From the NCBI RefSeq assembly GCF_008386695.1, contig NZ_VUOC01000004.1, positions 3,076,576 to 3,140,575 of the forward strand: DNA of 64,000 bases, written 5' to 3'. A program made the translations under genes and the position numbers. Below, piece by piece: positions 35,133 to 43,631 of the stretch; position 1 is the stretch's first letter; every line of letters begins with the position of its first letter. Source of the DNA: Chitinophaga agrisoli. Its GTDB lineage: Bacteria > Bacteroidota > Bacteroidia > Chitinophagales > Chitinophagaceae. Below the pieces are notes generated by a model. That model saw nothing but the letters and a program-made list of their open reading frames with translations. It searched no databases and had not been told where the DNA came from.

Positions 35133-35516
35133 ATGGAAACAGCAATTAATGGTAATAAGAAGCTAACGGTGGTATTAGGCGCATCCGGTAACCCGGAACG
35201 TTACAGCTTTCTGGCGGTATCCAAATTAAAGGCGCATGGGCACCCGGTGGTAGCCATCGGTAACCGGGAGGCGCAGATCGCAGGTACGCCGGTGATCACG
35301 GAACATCCTGCCCTGGAGCAAGTAGATACGGTTACCCTTTATCTGAATCCACAGCGTCAGGAAGCCTATTATGATTATATCCTGCAGCTGCATCCCAAGC
35401 GCATTATCTTTAATCCCGGTACAGAAAATCCAAAGCTGGAACAGCTGGCAATTGACAATGGCATTAAGCCCATGGAGGCTTGTACCCTTGTATTACTGAG
35501 CACTGGTCAATACTAA
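35133..35516 (+). CDS. CoA-binding domain protein
   Basis: 127 residues. Rossmann-like CoA_binding_2 fold with KLTVVLGASGNPERYSFLAVSKLKAHGHPVVAIGNREAQIAGTPV (~10-54) and IIFNPGTENPKLEQLAIDNGIKPMEACTLVLLSTGQY at the end. The conserved PGxEN loop and the Glu-Ala-Cys motif near the C-terminus match small stand-alone members (YccU-like). The family binds CoA or acyl-CoA in vitro in a few cases. No physiological role is known. It starts 48 bases after the SDR gene, probably on the same transcript. Confidence 0.9.
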   Translation: METAINGNKKLTVVLGASGNPERYSFLAVSKLKAHGHPVVAIGNREAQIAGTPVITEHPALEQVDTVTLYLNPQRQEAYYDYILQLHPKRIIFNPGTENPKLEQLAIDNGIKPMEACTLVLLSTGQY

Positions 35517-35714
35517 ACATCCCTGCTGTTACCTCTCCCCCATTCTCCGGTTGCCTACAAAAATTAGGCTTTTGAGCTGCCGTTTCGTATATTCGGTTAG
35601 TTTTTCCCGATCCATGTACCCCAATACAGGCTGGCAATAGACACAGATTGGCTTTTCTACTACAGGTTATCGACGTATAACTCAAACGCCTATTCACTTT
35701 TTAATTATATACAC

Positions 35715-36191
35715 ATGTTAAAATGGAGAAGATTCAACGGCGATCCTATTCAGTTACCCATTAAGGAAGAGGTACGCCAGGCCATTATCCGGGAAACAGG
35801 CCGCGGGTTCCGCTTAAAAGTATGCATTGGCACCGATTCGCAGGTGAAAGGCGTAGACACGGAGTTTGCTACCGTGATCGTTTTCCTGCGCGAAGGACAT
35901 GGGGGTTTTATGTTCATCCACAACGAGAAAACGCGCGATGTTTATTCCATTAAGGAGCGCATGCTGATCGAAGTGGCCAAGAGCATAGAAATTGCCTATG
36001 AGCTGTGCGACCTTTTCACGGAGTATGATGTAGACATGGAAGTGCATGCAGACATCAACACCAATCCCCAGTTTAAAAGTAACCTGGCCTTGCGCGAAGC
36101 AATGGGTTATATACTGGGTATGGGATTCGCTTTTAAGGCCAAACCGGAAGCCTTTGCCAGCAGCAGTTGCGCCAATAAGGTGGTAAATTGA
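35715..36191 (+). CDS. YkuK-like ribonuclease H-fold protein (DUF458)
   Basis: 158 residues. DUF458 has an RNase H-like fold: KVCIGTDSQVKGVDTEFATVIVFLREGHGGFMFIHNEKTRDVYSIKERMLIEVAKSIEIAYEL (~37-98) and VDMEVHADINTNPQFKSNLALREAMGYILGMGFAFKAKPEAFASSSCANKVVN to the end. The acidic residues D43 (GTDSQ), E89-type and D114 (HADIN) sit where metal ligands would be. The Bacillus homologue YkuK has no firm function. It stands alone, and the end KPEAFASSSCAN(K) is strongly conserved in the family. Confidence 0.92.
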   Translation: MLKWRRFNGDPIQLPIKEEVRQAIIRETGRGFRLKVCIGTDSQVKGVDTEFATVIVFLREGHGGFMFIHNEKTRDVYSIKERMLIEVAKSIEIAYELCDLFTEYDVDMEVHADINTNPQFKSNLALREAMGYILGMGFAFKAKPEAFASSSCANKVVN

Positions 36192-36230
36192 GTCTGGTAA
36201 CGTAACCGAACGTATTTAGCCCCATTGTTT

Positions 36231-36260
36231 TTGGATGTGTCCGCACCTCCGGTAGGTTTG
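36231..36260 (+). promoter_or_regulatory. Promoter of the small lipoprotein gene
   Basis: TTG (36231-36233, within TTTTTG), 19 nt, then TAGGTTTG (36253-36260): a full consensus match. Transcription would start near 36267, leaving a ~147-nt leader. Confidence 0.6.
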
Positions 36261-36413
36261 TCTCCCCTATTTTAACCCAATATTAAGTTTTCCTCAGCTG
36301 TAACAAATCCCCGCTTTTCTCCCTTTAATAGGTGTATCCCGTACGGCATACAGCCACGTTATTGCAATAACAACGCAGCGACAATTATCATTTTCTAAAA
36401 CCAGTTTACAATT

Positions 36414-36890
36414 ATGAAATTTAACAGATCCCTATTGTCTGGCGGAATAGCTATGCTTATTTGCCTGCTGGCAGCCTGCAGCAAGGATGAAACCCCGCCA
36501 GCCGGAAGTTCTTTAATCATCACCCGCTACGCCTCCATGTCAGTTGGTAACTGGATAGCGGTTAAGATCACTACTGACGACAGCTATAAGACAGAAAAAG
36601 GCGTTACCTATAACTTTAAGGAAGATACAGTACACTACATAACACTCACTAAAGAGCAACACAATACGGTGAAGGACCTGCTGCCTGCTTTCCCATTGGG
36701 TAAGCTACAGGATAGCGGCGAGGACAATTTTGGATGCAGAAGCTGTACAGATCAGCTGGTGTACGTATTTACCTATAAAGCTCCAGACGGCGAAACGGAA
36801 ACCTGGGAGGTAGAGGATACCAAGGCGCCCGATTTTATGGAGGACTATATGAAGCAGGTACACGACAAACTGCAGACGGCCGGTCTATAG
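36414..36890 (+). CDS. Small lipoprotein of unknown function
   Basis: 158 residues. A type II signal with lipobox LLAAC gives lipidated Cys at ~23 and a short DETPPAG linker. The mature part is one beta-rich domain with VGNWIAVKITTDDSYKTEKG, KDLLPAFPLGKL and two cysteines close together (FGCRSCTDQLV), which may form a disulfide or bind a metal. It ends with a helix (DFMEDYMKQVHDKLQ). I do not recognise a family. A complete promoter lies ~150 bases upstream. It converges with the engB gene (gap 34 bases). Confidence 0.78.
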   Translation: MKFNRSLLSGGIAMLICLLAACSKDETPPAGSSLIITRYASMSVGNWIAVKITTDDSYKTEKGVTYNFKEDTVHYITLTKEQHNTVKDLLPAFPLGKLQDSGEDNFGCRSCTDQLVYVFTYKAPDGETETWEVEDTKAPDFMEDYMKQVHDKLQTAGL

Positions 36891-36924
36891 CCAGCCTTCC
36901 ACAGGGCAATGGCCGGCAGAGAGA

Positions 36925-37533
36925 TCAGGCTATTGCCCTGAATTGCGCATTCATTTCATCTATGAACCCCAGGATGGCATCGCGACCTACTTTTTTTGCG
37001 GTAGCGGTAATAAAATGCTGGGGCAGGAACTCCCAGTTCTCCCGCAGCTTATTGAGGAAGGCTTTTACGTTACGGCTGGTCTCTGCCTGCGTATTTTTAT
37101 CGGCCTTGGTGAACACCAGGTTAAAAGGCACCTGCCACTCCCCCAGCTGGTTAATGAAGTCCAGGTCTAATTTCTGGGGCGTATGGCGGCTATCTATCAG
37201 TACAAATACATTTACCAGGTTTTCCCTTTTGCGCAGGTAGTTCTCTATCATCTGCTCCCATTGGCGGCGCTGTGATTGACTTACTTTGGCAAAGCCATAA
37301 CCCGGCAGATCCACCAGGTACCAGGCCTGGTTAATGAGGAAGTGATTGATCAGCTGCGTTTTACCGGGCGTACCGGATGTTTTGGCCAGGTTATCCTTGT
37401 TGGCCAGCATATTTATGAGAGATGATTTTCCCACGTTAGAACGCCCAATAAAAGCATATTCCGGCAGGTTGGGCGTAGGGCATTTCTGCCAGTCCACATT
37501 ACTTATCAGGTATTCAGACGATTTGATGATCAT
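36925..37533 (-). CDS. engB: Ribosome biogenesis GTPase EngB/YsxC
   Basis: 202 residues. This small TRAFAC GTPase is needed for assembly of the large ribosomal subunit. G1 is GRSNVGKSSLIN (~29-40), G2 region KTSGTPGKTQLINHF (~52-66), G3 DLPGYGFA (~74-81), G4 FTKADKNT (~140-147), G5 ITATAKKVG (~175-183). Length is normal and the start ATG (MIIKSSEYLISN) fits the family. It is divergent from ubiE with ~130 bases between. Confidence 0.97.
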   Translation of the reverse strand: MIIKSSEYLISNVDWQKCPTPNLPEYAFIGRSNVGKSSLINMLANKDNLAKTSGTPGKTQLINHFLINQAWYLVDLPGYGFAKVSQSQRRQWEQMIENYLRKRENLVNVFVLIDSRHTPQKLDLDFINQLGEWQVPFNLVFTKADKNTQAETSRNVKAFLNKLRENWEFLPQHFITATAKKVGRDAILGFIDEMNAQFRAIA

Positions 37534-37646
37534 ACGGTTTGTTGATGGTCCATGACGCCCGGTAAGGGTATTATGGCGGTTATAAAACTGCGTGGCACGG
37601 GATACCTATCCTTGCAATAGTACATCAGCATATAAGCACATTTGCC

Positions 37647-37654
37647 TAACTTTG
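37647..37654 (+). promoter_or_regulatory. -7 box of ubiE
   Basis: TAACTTTG fits TAnnTTTG and ends 6 nt before the ubiE ATG, so the mRNA would have almost no leader. No -33 match at the usual distance. Confidence 0.5.
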
Positions 37655-37660
37655 CCCCCT

Positions 37661-38407
37661 ATGTCAGATCAAGCTAATGTTCAGAAGGTAGTTCCCTATG
37701 CGGAGTCAAAATTAAGTAAGAAGGAGCAAATAGCGGTCATGTTCAATGATATCGCTTTCCGCTATGATTTCCTGAATCATTTCATGTCATTGGGGATTGA
37801 TGTGCTGTGGCGCAAGAAGGCGTTACGGTTGCTGAAAAGCCTGCAGCCCAAACAGCTGTTGGATGTGGCTACCGGCACCGGCGATTTTGCCATAATGGCC
37901 AACAAAATGCTGCGACCTGACAAGATTACCGGCATAGATATCTCTGAGGGCATGTTGGCCGTGGGCCGGCAAAAGATAGCGAAGTTGGGTTTGGAGGACA
38001 AAATTACCCTGCAGGGGGGCGACAGTGAAACAATAAGTTTTCCAGACAGGACGTTTGATGCGATAACGGTGGCCTTTGGCGTCCGGAACTTTGAGAACCT
38101 GGAAAAGGGACTGTCTGAAATGTTGCGGGTGTTGCGTCCGGGCGGAAAACTGGTGATACTGGAATTTTCTAATCCAACAGTTTTTCCCATTAAACAATTA
38201 TACAATTTGTATTTTCGTTATATAACTCCCCTGCTGGGAAAATGGATAGCCCGGAGCCAGGCAGCTTATAGCTACCTGCCGGACTCAGTGAAGGCCTTTC
38301 CGCAGGGCGAAATAATGTGCAATATTTTAACTAACACTGGTTTCCAGGCGGTTACATGCAAAAAGCTCACATTCGGCATATGTTCAATTTACTGCGCAAC
38401 GCGCTGA
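37661..38407 (+). CDS. ubiE: Demethylmenaquinone methyltransferase UbiE/MenG
   Basis: 248 residues from the ATG of MSDQANVQKVVPYAE. It makes menaquinone from demethylmenaquinone with SAM, at the cytoplasmic face. Family motifs: FNDIAFRYDFLNHFMSLGIDVLWRKKAL (~28-55), the SAM loop LLDVATGTGDFAI (~66-78), ITGIDISEGMLAVGRQKI, ITVAFGVRNFENLEKGLSEMLRVLRPGGKLVILEFSNP and AYSYLPDSVKAFPQG. The C-terminal TFGICSIYCATR is normal. The last 28 bases overlap the start of the porT-like gene, so the two are translationally linked. Confidence 0.96.
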   Translation: MSDQANVQKVVPYAESKLSKKEQIAVMFNDIAFRYDFLNHFMSLGIDVLWRKKALRLLKSLQPKQLLDVATGTGDFAIMANKMLRPDKITGIDISEGMLAVGRQKIAKLGLEDKITLQGGDSETISFPDRTFDAITVAFGVRNFENLEKGLSEMLRVLRPGGKLVILEFSNPTVFPIKQLYNLYFRYITPLLGKWIARSQAAYSYLPDSVKAFPQGEIMCNILTNTGFQAVTCKKLTFGICSIYCATR

Positions 38408-39087
38408 TCCTATTCCTATTCATGTTCCTATGGAAACCTTCCTACGTGTGCGCCCAGCAAATGATGAATATGGAGGAGCATGACCAGAAGCCTTATTATT
38501 TTGGTATTACCCTGGCCGCCAACAATTCCAACTTTAAGTTGTACCAGGCGCCGGTATTCCTGAAACAGGATTCCATCATGGTGGTAGAGCCGCTGAAGAC
38601 AGTGGGCTTTAACCTTGGTTTACTCGCGAATGCGCGCCTGAGCCAATATTTTGACCTGCGTTTTAACCCTAACCTGGTCTTTGCCTCTAAAAACCTTTAT
38701 TATAAAGAGAACTACCCGGTACAGGAAACCGATCAAAAGATAGAATCCATCCTTTTAAGCTTCCCGCTTCAGATCAAATTCAAATCTGACCGTATTGGTA
38801 ACATGCGCGTGTATACAATTGCCGGCCTGAAGTATGACTATGACCTGGCCGCCAGCTCCCGCGCCCGCCGCGATGACAAGCTGGTGAAGATCCGTACCTC
38901 TGATTACGGGTATGAGATAGGCGCTGGTTTTGAGTTTTATTTCCAGAGCTTCATTTTCTCCCCGGAGTTTAAGGTGAGCAATGGTTTTGGCAATGTGCAT
39001 GTGAAAGATCCCAACCTGCGTTATTCCAACGTAATTGACAAGCTGCAGTCCAGGATGCTGGTGTTCTCTATACACCTGGAAGGCTGA
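38380..39087 (+). CDS. porT: PorT-like type IX secretion outer-membrane beta-barrel protein
   Basis: 235 residues from the ATG of MFNLLRNALILFLFMFLW, a signal peptide (cleavage around YVCAQQ). The rest is an outer-membrane beta-barrel of the PorT/outer_membrane beta-barrel type: PYYFGITLAANNSNFKLYQAP, NARLSQYFDLRFNPNLVFASKNLYYKE, YDYDLAASSRARRD, DYGYEIGAGFEFYFQSFIFSPEFKVSNGFGNVH and a final short strand LVFSIHLEG. The location right after ubiE, with a 28-base overlap, matches the arrangement I associate with porT/sprT in this phylum. It is needed for type IX secretion in Porphyromonas and gliding relatives. A cargo with a sorting domain is encoded at 61321-62919. Confidence 0.82.
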   Translation: MFNLLRNALILFLFMFLWKPSYVCAQQMMNMEEHDQKPYYFGITLAANNSNFKLYQAPVFLKQDSIMVVEPLKTVGFNLGLLANARLSQYFDLRFNPNLVFASKNLYYKENYPVQETDQKIESILLSFPLQIKFKSDRIGNMRVYTIAGLKYDYDLAASSRARRDDKLVKIRTSDYGYEIGAGFEFYFQSFIFSPEFKVSNGFGNVHVKDPNLRYSNVIDKLQSRMLVFSIHLEG

Positions 39088-39312
39088 TCTTTTCTCTATT
39101 TACATAATGATATGGAAGGGCAATGCGAATTATCCTACTTGGAGTGTTATGCCCGTTGCTGATCAAAGCGCCACAATTGGATAATGGCTGGGAAGGCCGG
39201 CATGGTTGGCTGATGACCGTTGGAGGGGTAGCGGACGGGGTGCTGCGTATTTGCGGGAGTTAGAGGAGCCCCTGTGCTGCCAGCCGGTAATCAGTATTTG
39301 AAAATTCGTAAT

Positions 39313-39320
39313 TATCTTCG
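39313..39320 (+). promoter_or_regulatory. Near-consensus -7 box of pyrC
   Basis: TATCTTCG differs from TAnnTTTG at one position and ends 4 nt before the ATG. Confidence 0.35.
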
Positions 39321-39324
39321 CCCC

Positions 39325-40671
39325 ATGCAAAACTACCTTATCAAAAATATAGCTGTAGTGAATGAGGGGCGCACTACAGTACAGGACGTATGGATAAAGG
39401 ACGAGCGCATTGAGCAGATAGGTTCCCAGCTCAGCATCAGCGGCAATTACACAGAAATTAACGGTGAAGGCAAATACCTGCTGCCCGGCGTTATAGACGA
39501 CCAGGTACACTTCCGCGAGCCGGGCCTTACCCATAAAGCCACCATCCATACGGAAGCACGGGCGGCCGTGGCGGGCGGTACCACCAGCTTTATGGAGATG
39601 CCCAACACCAAACCGGAGGCCATTACCCAGGAACGGCTGGAAGATAAATACGAGATAGCCCGGCAACGCTCGCTGGCCAACTACTCCTTTTTTATGGGCG
39701 TAGCCAATGACAATGCCGATGAGGTATTGAAAACCAATGCAAAAAAAGACCGCGTATGCGGCGTTAAGATATTCATGGGCTCCTCTACAGGGAACATGCT
39801 GGTAGACAATTACCTGACCCTGGAGAAGATCTTTTCTGAAAGCGAGCTGCTGATAGCGACCCATTGCGAGGATGAAAAGATCATACAGGCCAATATGGCG
39901 CTCTATAAGGCACAGAAGGGCGAGGACCACCTTACGGCCGCGGACCATCCGCTAATACGCAATGAGGAAGCCTGTTTTGAGTCATCGCTCGTGGCCATAC
40001 AGTTTGCACAAAAGCACAATTCCCGCCTGCATATATTGCATATCTCCACGGAAAAGGAGCTGCAATTATTTAGCAATATGCTGCCGCTGGCGGAAAAACG
40101 TATAACCGCCGAGGTATGCGTACACCACTTATATTTTACCGCAGATGACTATGCCCGTTATGGCAACCTGATCAAATGTAACCCGGCTATTAAGGCGGAG
40201 CATAATAAACACGCCTTATGGAAAGGCCTGCTGGACGACCGCCTGGATATCATCGCCACAGACCATGCCCCGCACACCTGGGAAGAGAAACAGCAGCCGT
40301 ATCTGCAGGCGCCCTCCGGCGTGCCGCTGGTGCAGCATAGCCTGCTTATGATGCTGGAGCATGTGAACAAAGGCAATATCACTTTAGAAAAGGTGGTGGA
40401 GAAGATGAGCCATGCGCCGGCTACCTGTTTCCGTATTAAGGAACGGGGGTATCTGCGCGAAGGATATTTTGCAGACTGTGTGATCGTGGACCTGCAACAA
40501 GCTACCACTGTAGACAAGGAGAATATCTTCCATAAATGCCAGTGGAGCCCATTTGAAGAGCATACTTTCCCGGCAGCCATTACCCATACTTTTGTGAGTG
40601 GGCACCTGGCCTGGGAAAATGGGGTGTTTAATGAAAACAAGCAGGGGCAAAGGCTTTTGTTTCAGCTGTAA
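39325..40671 (+). CDS. pyrC: Dihydroorotase (amidohydrolase, class I)
   Basis: 448 residues from MQNYLIKNIAVVNEGRTTV. It closes carbamoyl-aspartate to dihydroorotate in pyrimidine synthesis. The metal site motif is DQVHFREPGLTHK (~58-70), where this family has D-x-H-x-H; here the first His is Val-flanked (DDQVHFRE), which keeps only one His of the usual pair. Other blocks: GGTTSFMEMPNT (~85-96), KIFMGSSTG, ATHCEDE, HILHISTEKEL, AEVCVHHLYFTADDY, KCNPAIK and IATDHAPHT (active-site Asp). The metal-pair change (DxHxH to DQVHF) is common in Bacteroidota homologues annotated as dihydroorotase, but an allantoinase-like role cannot be excluded. Confidence 0.88.
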   Translation: MQNYLIKNIAVVNEGRTTVQDVWIKDERIEQIGSQLSISGNYTEINGEGKYLLPGVIDDQVHFREPGLTHKATIHTEARAAVAGGTTSFMEMPNTKPEAITQERLEDKYEIARQRSLANYSFFMGVANDNADEVLKTNAKKDRVCGVKIFMGSSTGNMLVDNYLTLEKIFSESELLIATHCEDEKIIQANMALYKAQKGEDHLTAADHPLIRNEEACFESSLVAIQFAQKHNSRLHILHISTEKELQLFSNMLPLAEKRITAEVCVHHLYFTADDYARYGNLIKCNPAIKAEHNKHALWKGLLDDRLDIIATDHAPHTWEEKQQPYLQAPSGVPLVQHSLLMMLEHVNKGNITLEKVVEKMSHAPATCFRIKERGYLREGYFADCVIVDLQQATTVDKENIFHKCQWSPFEEHTFPAAITHTFVSGHLAWENGVFNENKQGQRLLFQL

Positions 40672-40771
40672 GAGCTAATGTGCAGATGTACTGATGTTGG
40701 GATGCCGTAATGGAGTGTGGGTAGTCTGCCATGCCAATGATCTTTATTATAATGTAATATGCATACTTAAT

Positions 40772-40810
40772 AATGGTCCCGTTTGCCAGTTGCTGGCAGG
40801 CGGGACCATT
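40772..40810. repeat. Long inverted repeat after pyrC
   Basis: AATGGTCCCG with TTGCCAG on the left pairs with CTGGCA and CGGGACCATT on the right, giving a ~17-bp stem with one bulge and a TTG loop. It lies 100 bases after the pyrC stop. A T-run is lacking on both strands, so it may be a processing or REP-like element rather than a classical terminator. Confidence 0.65.
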
Positions 40811-40915
40811 GTATTAGGGGGATGATAGCGGCTTTATGGAAATTCCTGCACCCGGCATCTTACCTATAGTAATTTTTTACATTTAAACGTATATTCACAA
40901 TTAAACACGGGCTGC

Positions 40916-42244
40916 ATGGAGTTGGATAAGACGACCTTTTACGACCTATCGATTTTTAACCGCGAGGAGGAGTTCTCATTATTTCACCGGCTGGATTTTA
41001 CGACCACGGCTGGCGGACGGGAATACCTCCGGCAATTATTCAGCACGCCCCTTCCGGATATTGCCGCTATTGAACAGCGGCAGCAAACGTTGAAATATAT
41101 ACTGGAAAAGGAAGCCCAATGGCCGGAGATCATCAGCAACGGGACCATTGTAGTGGTGGAGAATTACCTGGAGGCCCAGATAGCCCCTATCTCCAGCACC
41201 AGCGGGCCTGGCCTGCTGCTGAATGCCGTGATCACCAAAACCATCTATGCACCGGATTACGGTTTTATTAAATTCTCGTTCACCCAATTGCTGAACCTTG
41301 TAAAAGGTTTCCGCTCCCTGGTACAGACCTTTAATACAGACCAGACGCCTAAAATACTGAAACAGATACTGGACAGGGCGCAACAGCTGCTGCACCAACG
41401 CGAGTTCAGCGAACTGCTGCAGATAACGGATCCGGAAAAATTATCCTTTGTGCAGATATTGCGCCATGATCATTTTATCCGCAACCGGCAGAAGAAACAG
41501 CTGTGGGAGCTGCTGGACCTGTATAAAAAATTGGACGCCTATTATGCCATGGCTAAGGCTATGCGCCAATTTAAGCTGCAATTCCCGGTGTTTGAGGATA
41601 CCGCGCATCCTTTTATAGCAGCTAAGCAACTGTACCATATGATATTGCCTCAGCCGGTATCTTACGATATTGAGCTGGACCCGCAGGCCCGTTTCCTGTT
41701 CCTTACAGGGGCCAATATGGCCGGTAAGACCACTTTTATCAAAGCGGTAGGCGTGGCCGTATTCCTGGCGCATATAGGCATGGGCGTACCGGCGCAAGCG
41801 ATGAAGCTGAGCTTTTTTCACGGCATCTTCAGTAACATACAGGTACAGGACAATATCTTTAAAGGCGAGAGCTATTTTTACAGTGAGGTACAACGTATCA
41901 AAAACACCATCATTAAGATCAGCAATGGCAAACACTGGCTGGTGCTGATAGATGAGATGTTTAAGGGCACCAATGTGGAAGACGCCAAAAACTGCTCCCT
42001 GGCTGTGATACAAGGACTTGTGCGCAGCACCAATTGCCTGTTCATACTATCCACCCATTTGTATGAACTGGCGGAAGACCTACAGGAGGAACCGCATCTG
42101 CGTTTTAAATACTTTGAATCTGAAGTGATTGATGACAACCTGCATTTTACTTACCAGTTGAAGGATGGTATAGCTAAAGAGAAAATAGGCTATCTGATCC
42201 TGAAGCGGGAAAAAGTGCTGGATCTTTTGAAGGAAATAAAATAA
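40916..42244 (+). CDS. MutS-like ATPase lacking the mismatch-recognition domain
   Basis: 442 residues. The C-terminal part (~240-440) is a MutS domain V ATPase: Walker A TGANMAGKTTFIK (~266-278), SYFYSEVQRIKNTI, Walker B LVLIDEMFKGTNVEDA (~345-360), and the STHLYELAEDL His switch. The N-terminal ~230 residues match only the core/lever region; domains I and II of true MutS (with the Phe-x-Glu mismatch wedge) are absent. The Smr tail of MutS2 is also missing. It belongs to a group of small MutS-like proteins common in Bacteroidota. They probably act on DNA structures other than mismatches (inference). Confidence 0.87.
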   Translation: MELDKTTFYDLSIFNREEEFSLFHRLDFTTTAGGREYLRQLFSTPLPDIAAIEQRQQTLKYILEKEAQWPEIISNGTIVVVENYLEAQIAPISSTSGPGLLLNAVITKTIYAPDYGFIKFSFTQLLNLVKGFRSLVQTFNTDQTPKILKQILDRAQQLLHQREFSELLQITDPEKLSFVQILRHDHFIRNRQKKQLWELLDLYKKLDAYYAMAKAMRQFKLQFPVFEDTAHPFIAAKQLYHMILPQPVSYDIELDPQARFLFLTGANMAGKTTFIKAVGVAVFLAHIGMGVPAQAMKLSFFHGIFSNIQVQDNIFKGESYFYSEVQRIKNTIIKISNGKHWLVLIDEMFKGTNVEDAKNCSLAVIQGLVRSTNCLFILSTHLYELAEDLQEEPHLRFKYFESEVIDDNLHFTYQLKDGIAKEKIGYLILKREKVLDLLKEIK

Positions 42245-42574
42245 AAATTGCCGCCTGGTAGTTATTTGCTGTTAGTCGTTAGTGATTAGTTATGAAATGA
42301 TTAATACAACGATACCCTGTTACTAATGGCAAACGGCCGATAGCTATAGGTTGGAAATATTGCCACTGCGAAATGAGTGCAGTGGCAATTACTAATTTTA
42401 GCGGCAATCCTCTAATATTTTTTTAACCATTAAATGAAAACCAAACTATGCTGCTATGTGAGACTGTTTCTGCGTTCTTCCCTGTATAGCAAAGAGCCGA
42501 CATGAAAAACCTGTAAATGCCAACAGACCATAACCATACCTTTTTAATTAATGTTACCCATTAACTAACAACCG
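42245..42574. other. Intergenic region with a terminator-like hairpin
   Basis: No gene supported. ATTGCCACTGC (42359-42369) pairs perfectly with GCAGTGGCAAT (42379-42389), followed by TACTAATTTTAG. It is likely the MutS-like gene's terminator at 115 bases downstream. TTAGC/TTAGT filler repeats cover 42256-42300. Confidence 0.6.
42359..42399 (+). terminator. Terminator-like hairpin after the MutS-like gene
   Basis: A perfect 11-bp stem with a 9-base loop; the tail TACTAATTTT is only moderately T-rich. Confidence 0.5.
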
Positions 42575-43570
42575 ATGAAATATTCATTTCCTGATGTGCC
42601 GGCACATTTGGTAAGTGTTGCCCATGCTATACCGGTACAGTATAAAAATTACCAGTATCCTTTTACGCAGGGGCATTTATTAACGGCGCCCGCGGCCGTT
42701 ATCCTTGAACAACAGATCACCCTGAAGGGTTGTGTAGTCTCTCACCACTGGATGTTTGTAAAAGCGCCGGTAAAGCTGCTGCTACAGGCAGATAGCCAGG
42801 GATTTACATTGCATTGTATGCTGCAGGGCAGCACGGATTGCCGCTTCAACGGTAAAGAAAAGTTCCGCTTATACCAGGGGCAGTATAACCTGTTGCAATT
42901 GCAGCAGGGCTCCCATGTAATCCATTTAAACCCAGGCATCTATGCTTCATGGGCTACAGACAGTCCCTATGAGCTCCTGACAGAAATGGCCCACGGCTCT
43001 GTACATGCCCGGGATCTATTACAACATCCGCAGTACCGGGCAGAGGGTACGGGAACGGCTAAACCGTTTTCCGGCATTATGTGGAATAAGCTGTACCAGC
43101 TGATCGAGGAGATCAATCAAAGCACGCCGGGTAAGACCACTACGGAAATGCAGCTGTATGGCAAGCTGCTGGAGATACAGGCCATGGTACTGGAAGACCT
43201 GGATAACGCGGCCGGCACCACTTACCGGGACGCCAACAGTAAACTGTTTGAGACCATCCGCGTATTCCTGTCTAACCACCTGGACGCCAGGCCTGACCTG
43301 GCTCAGCTGGCCCGTTGCTTTTGTATGAGCCAGTCGAAGCTGAAGCAGGGCTTTAAGAAATATTATGCCACTACGGTGTGGAGCTATCATCATCAGCAAC
43401 GTATGGAACGGAGTATGCAGCTGTTGCTGCATACCAGTAAAAGCGTGGCGAATATTGCAGCGGAACTGGGTTATATGCCCACCAATTTTGCGCGTGATTT
43501 TAAGAAATTCTATGGGTACTCTCCCCGCTCTCACCGGTCAAATGGGGTTAGTTTTGCAGAGAAAGAATAG
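42575..43570 (+). CDS. AraC-family transcriptional regulator
   Basis: 331 residues. The N-terminal ~230 residues are a ligand/dimerisation region with no clear family. The C-terminal HTH_18 domain (~232-325) has LARCFCMSQSKLKQGFKKYYATTVWSYHHQQRMERSMQLLLHTSKSVANIAAELGYMPTNFARDFKKFYGYSPRSHRS, with both HTH motifs. It stands directly upstream of the MauE-like/two-Cys peptide genes and could control that locus or the SusCD pair (inference). A terminator follows within 10 bases. Confidence 0.92.
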   Translation: MKYSFPDVPAHLVSVAHAIPVQYKNYQYPFTQGHLLTAPAAVILEQQITLKGCVVSHHWMFVKAPVKLLLQADSQGFTLHCMLQGSTDCRFNGKEKFRLYQGQYNLLQLQQGSHVIHLNPGIYASWATDSPYELLTEMAHGSVHARDLLQHPQYRAEGTGTAKPFSGIMWNKLYQLIEEINQSTPGKTTTEMQLYGKLLEIQAMVLEDLDNAAGTTYRDANSKLFETIRVFLSNHLDARPDLAQLARCFCMSQSKLKQGFKKYYATTVWSYHHQQRMERSMQLLLHTSKSVANIAAELGYMPTNFARDFKKFYGYSPRSHRSNGVSFAEKE

Positions 43571-43578
43571 TATATTTG

Positions 43579-43605
43579 AAGGAGATCATTTTTGATCTCC
43601 TTTAG
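43579..43605 (+). terminator. Terminator after the AraC gene
   Basis: AAGGAGATCA (43579-43588) and TGATCTCCTT (43593-43602), a perfect 10-bp stem with a TTTT loop; the T-tail is short. Confidence 0.7.
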
Positions 43606-43631
43606 AGAATTCTTTGCCAACAAGAGTACCT

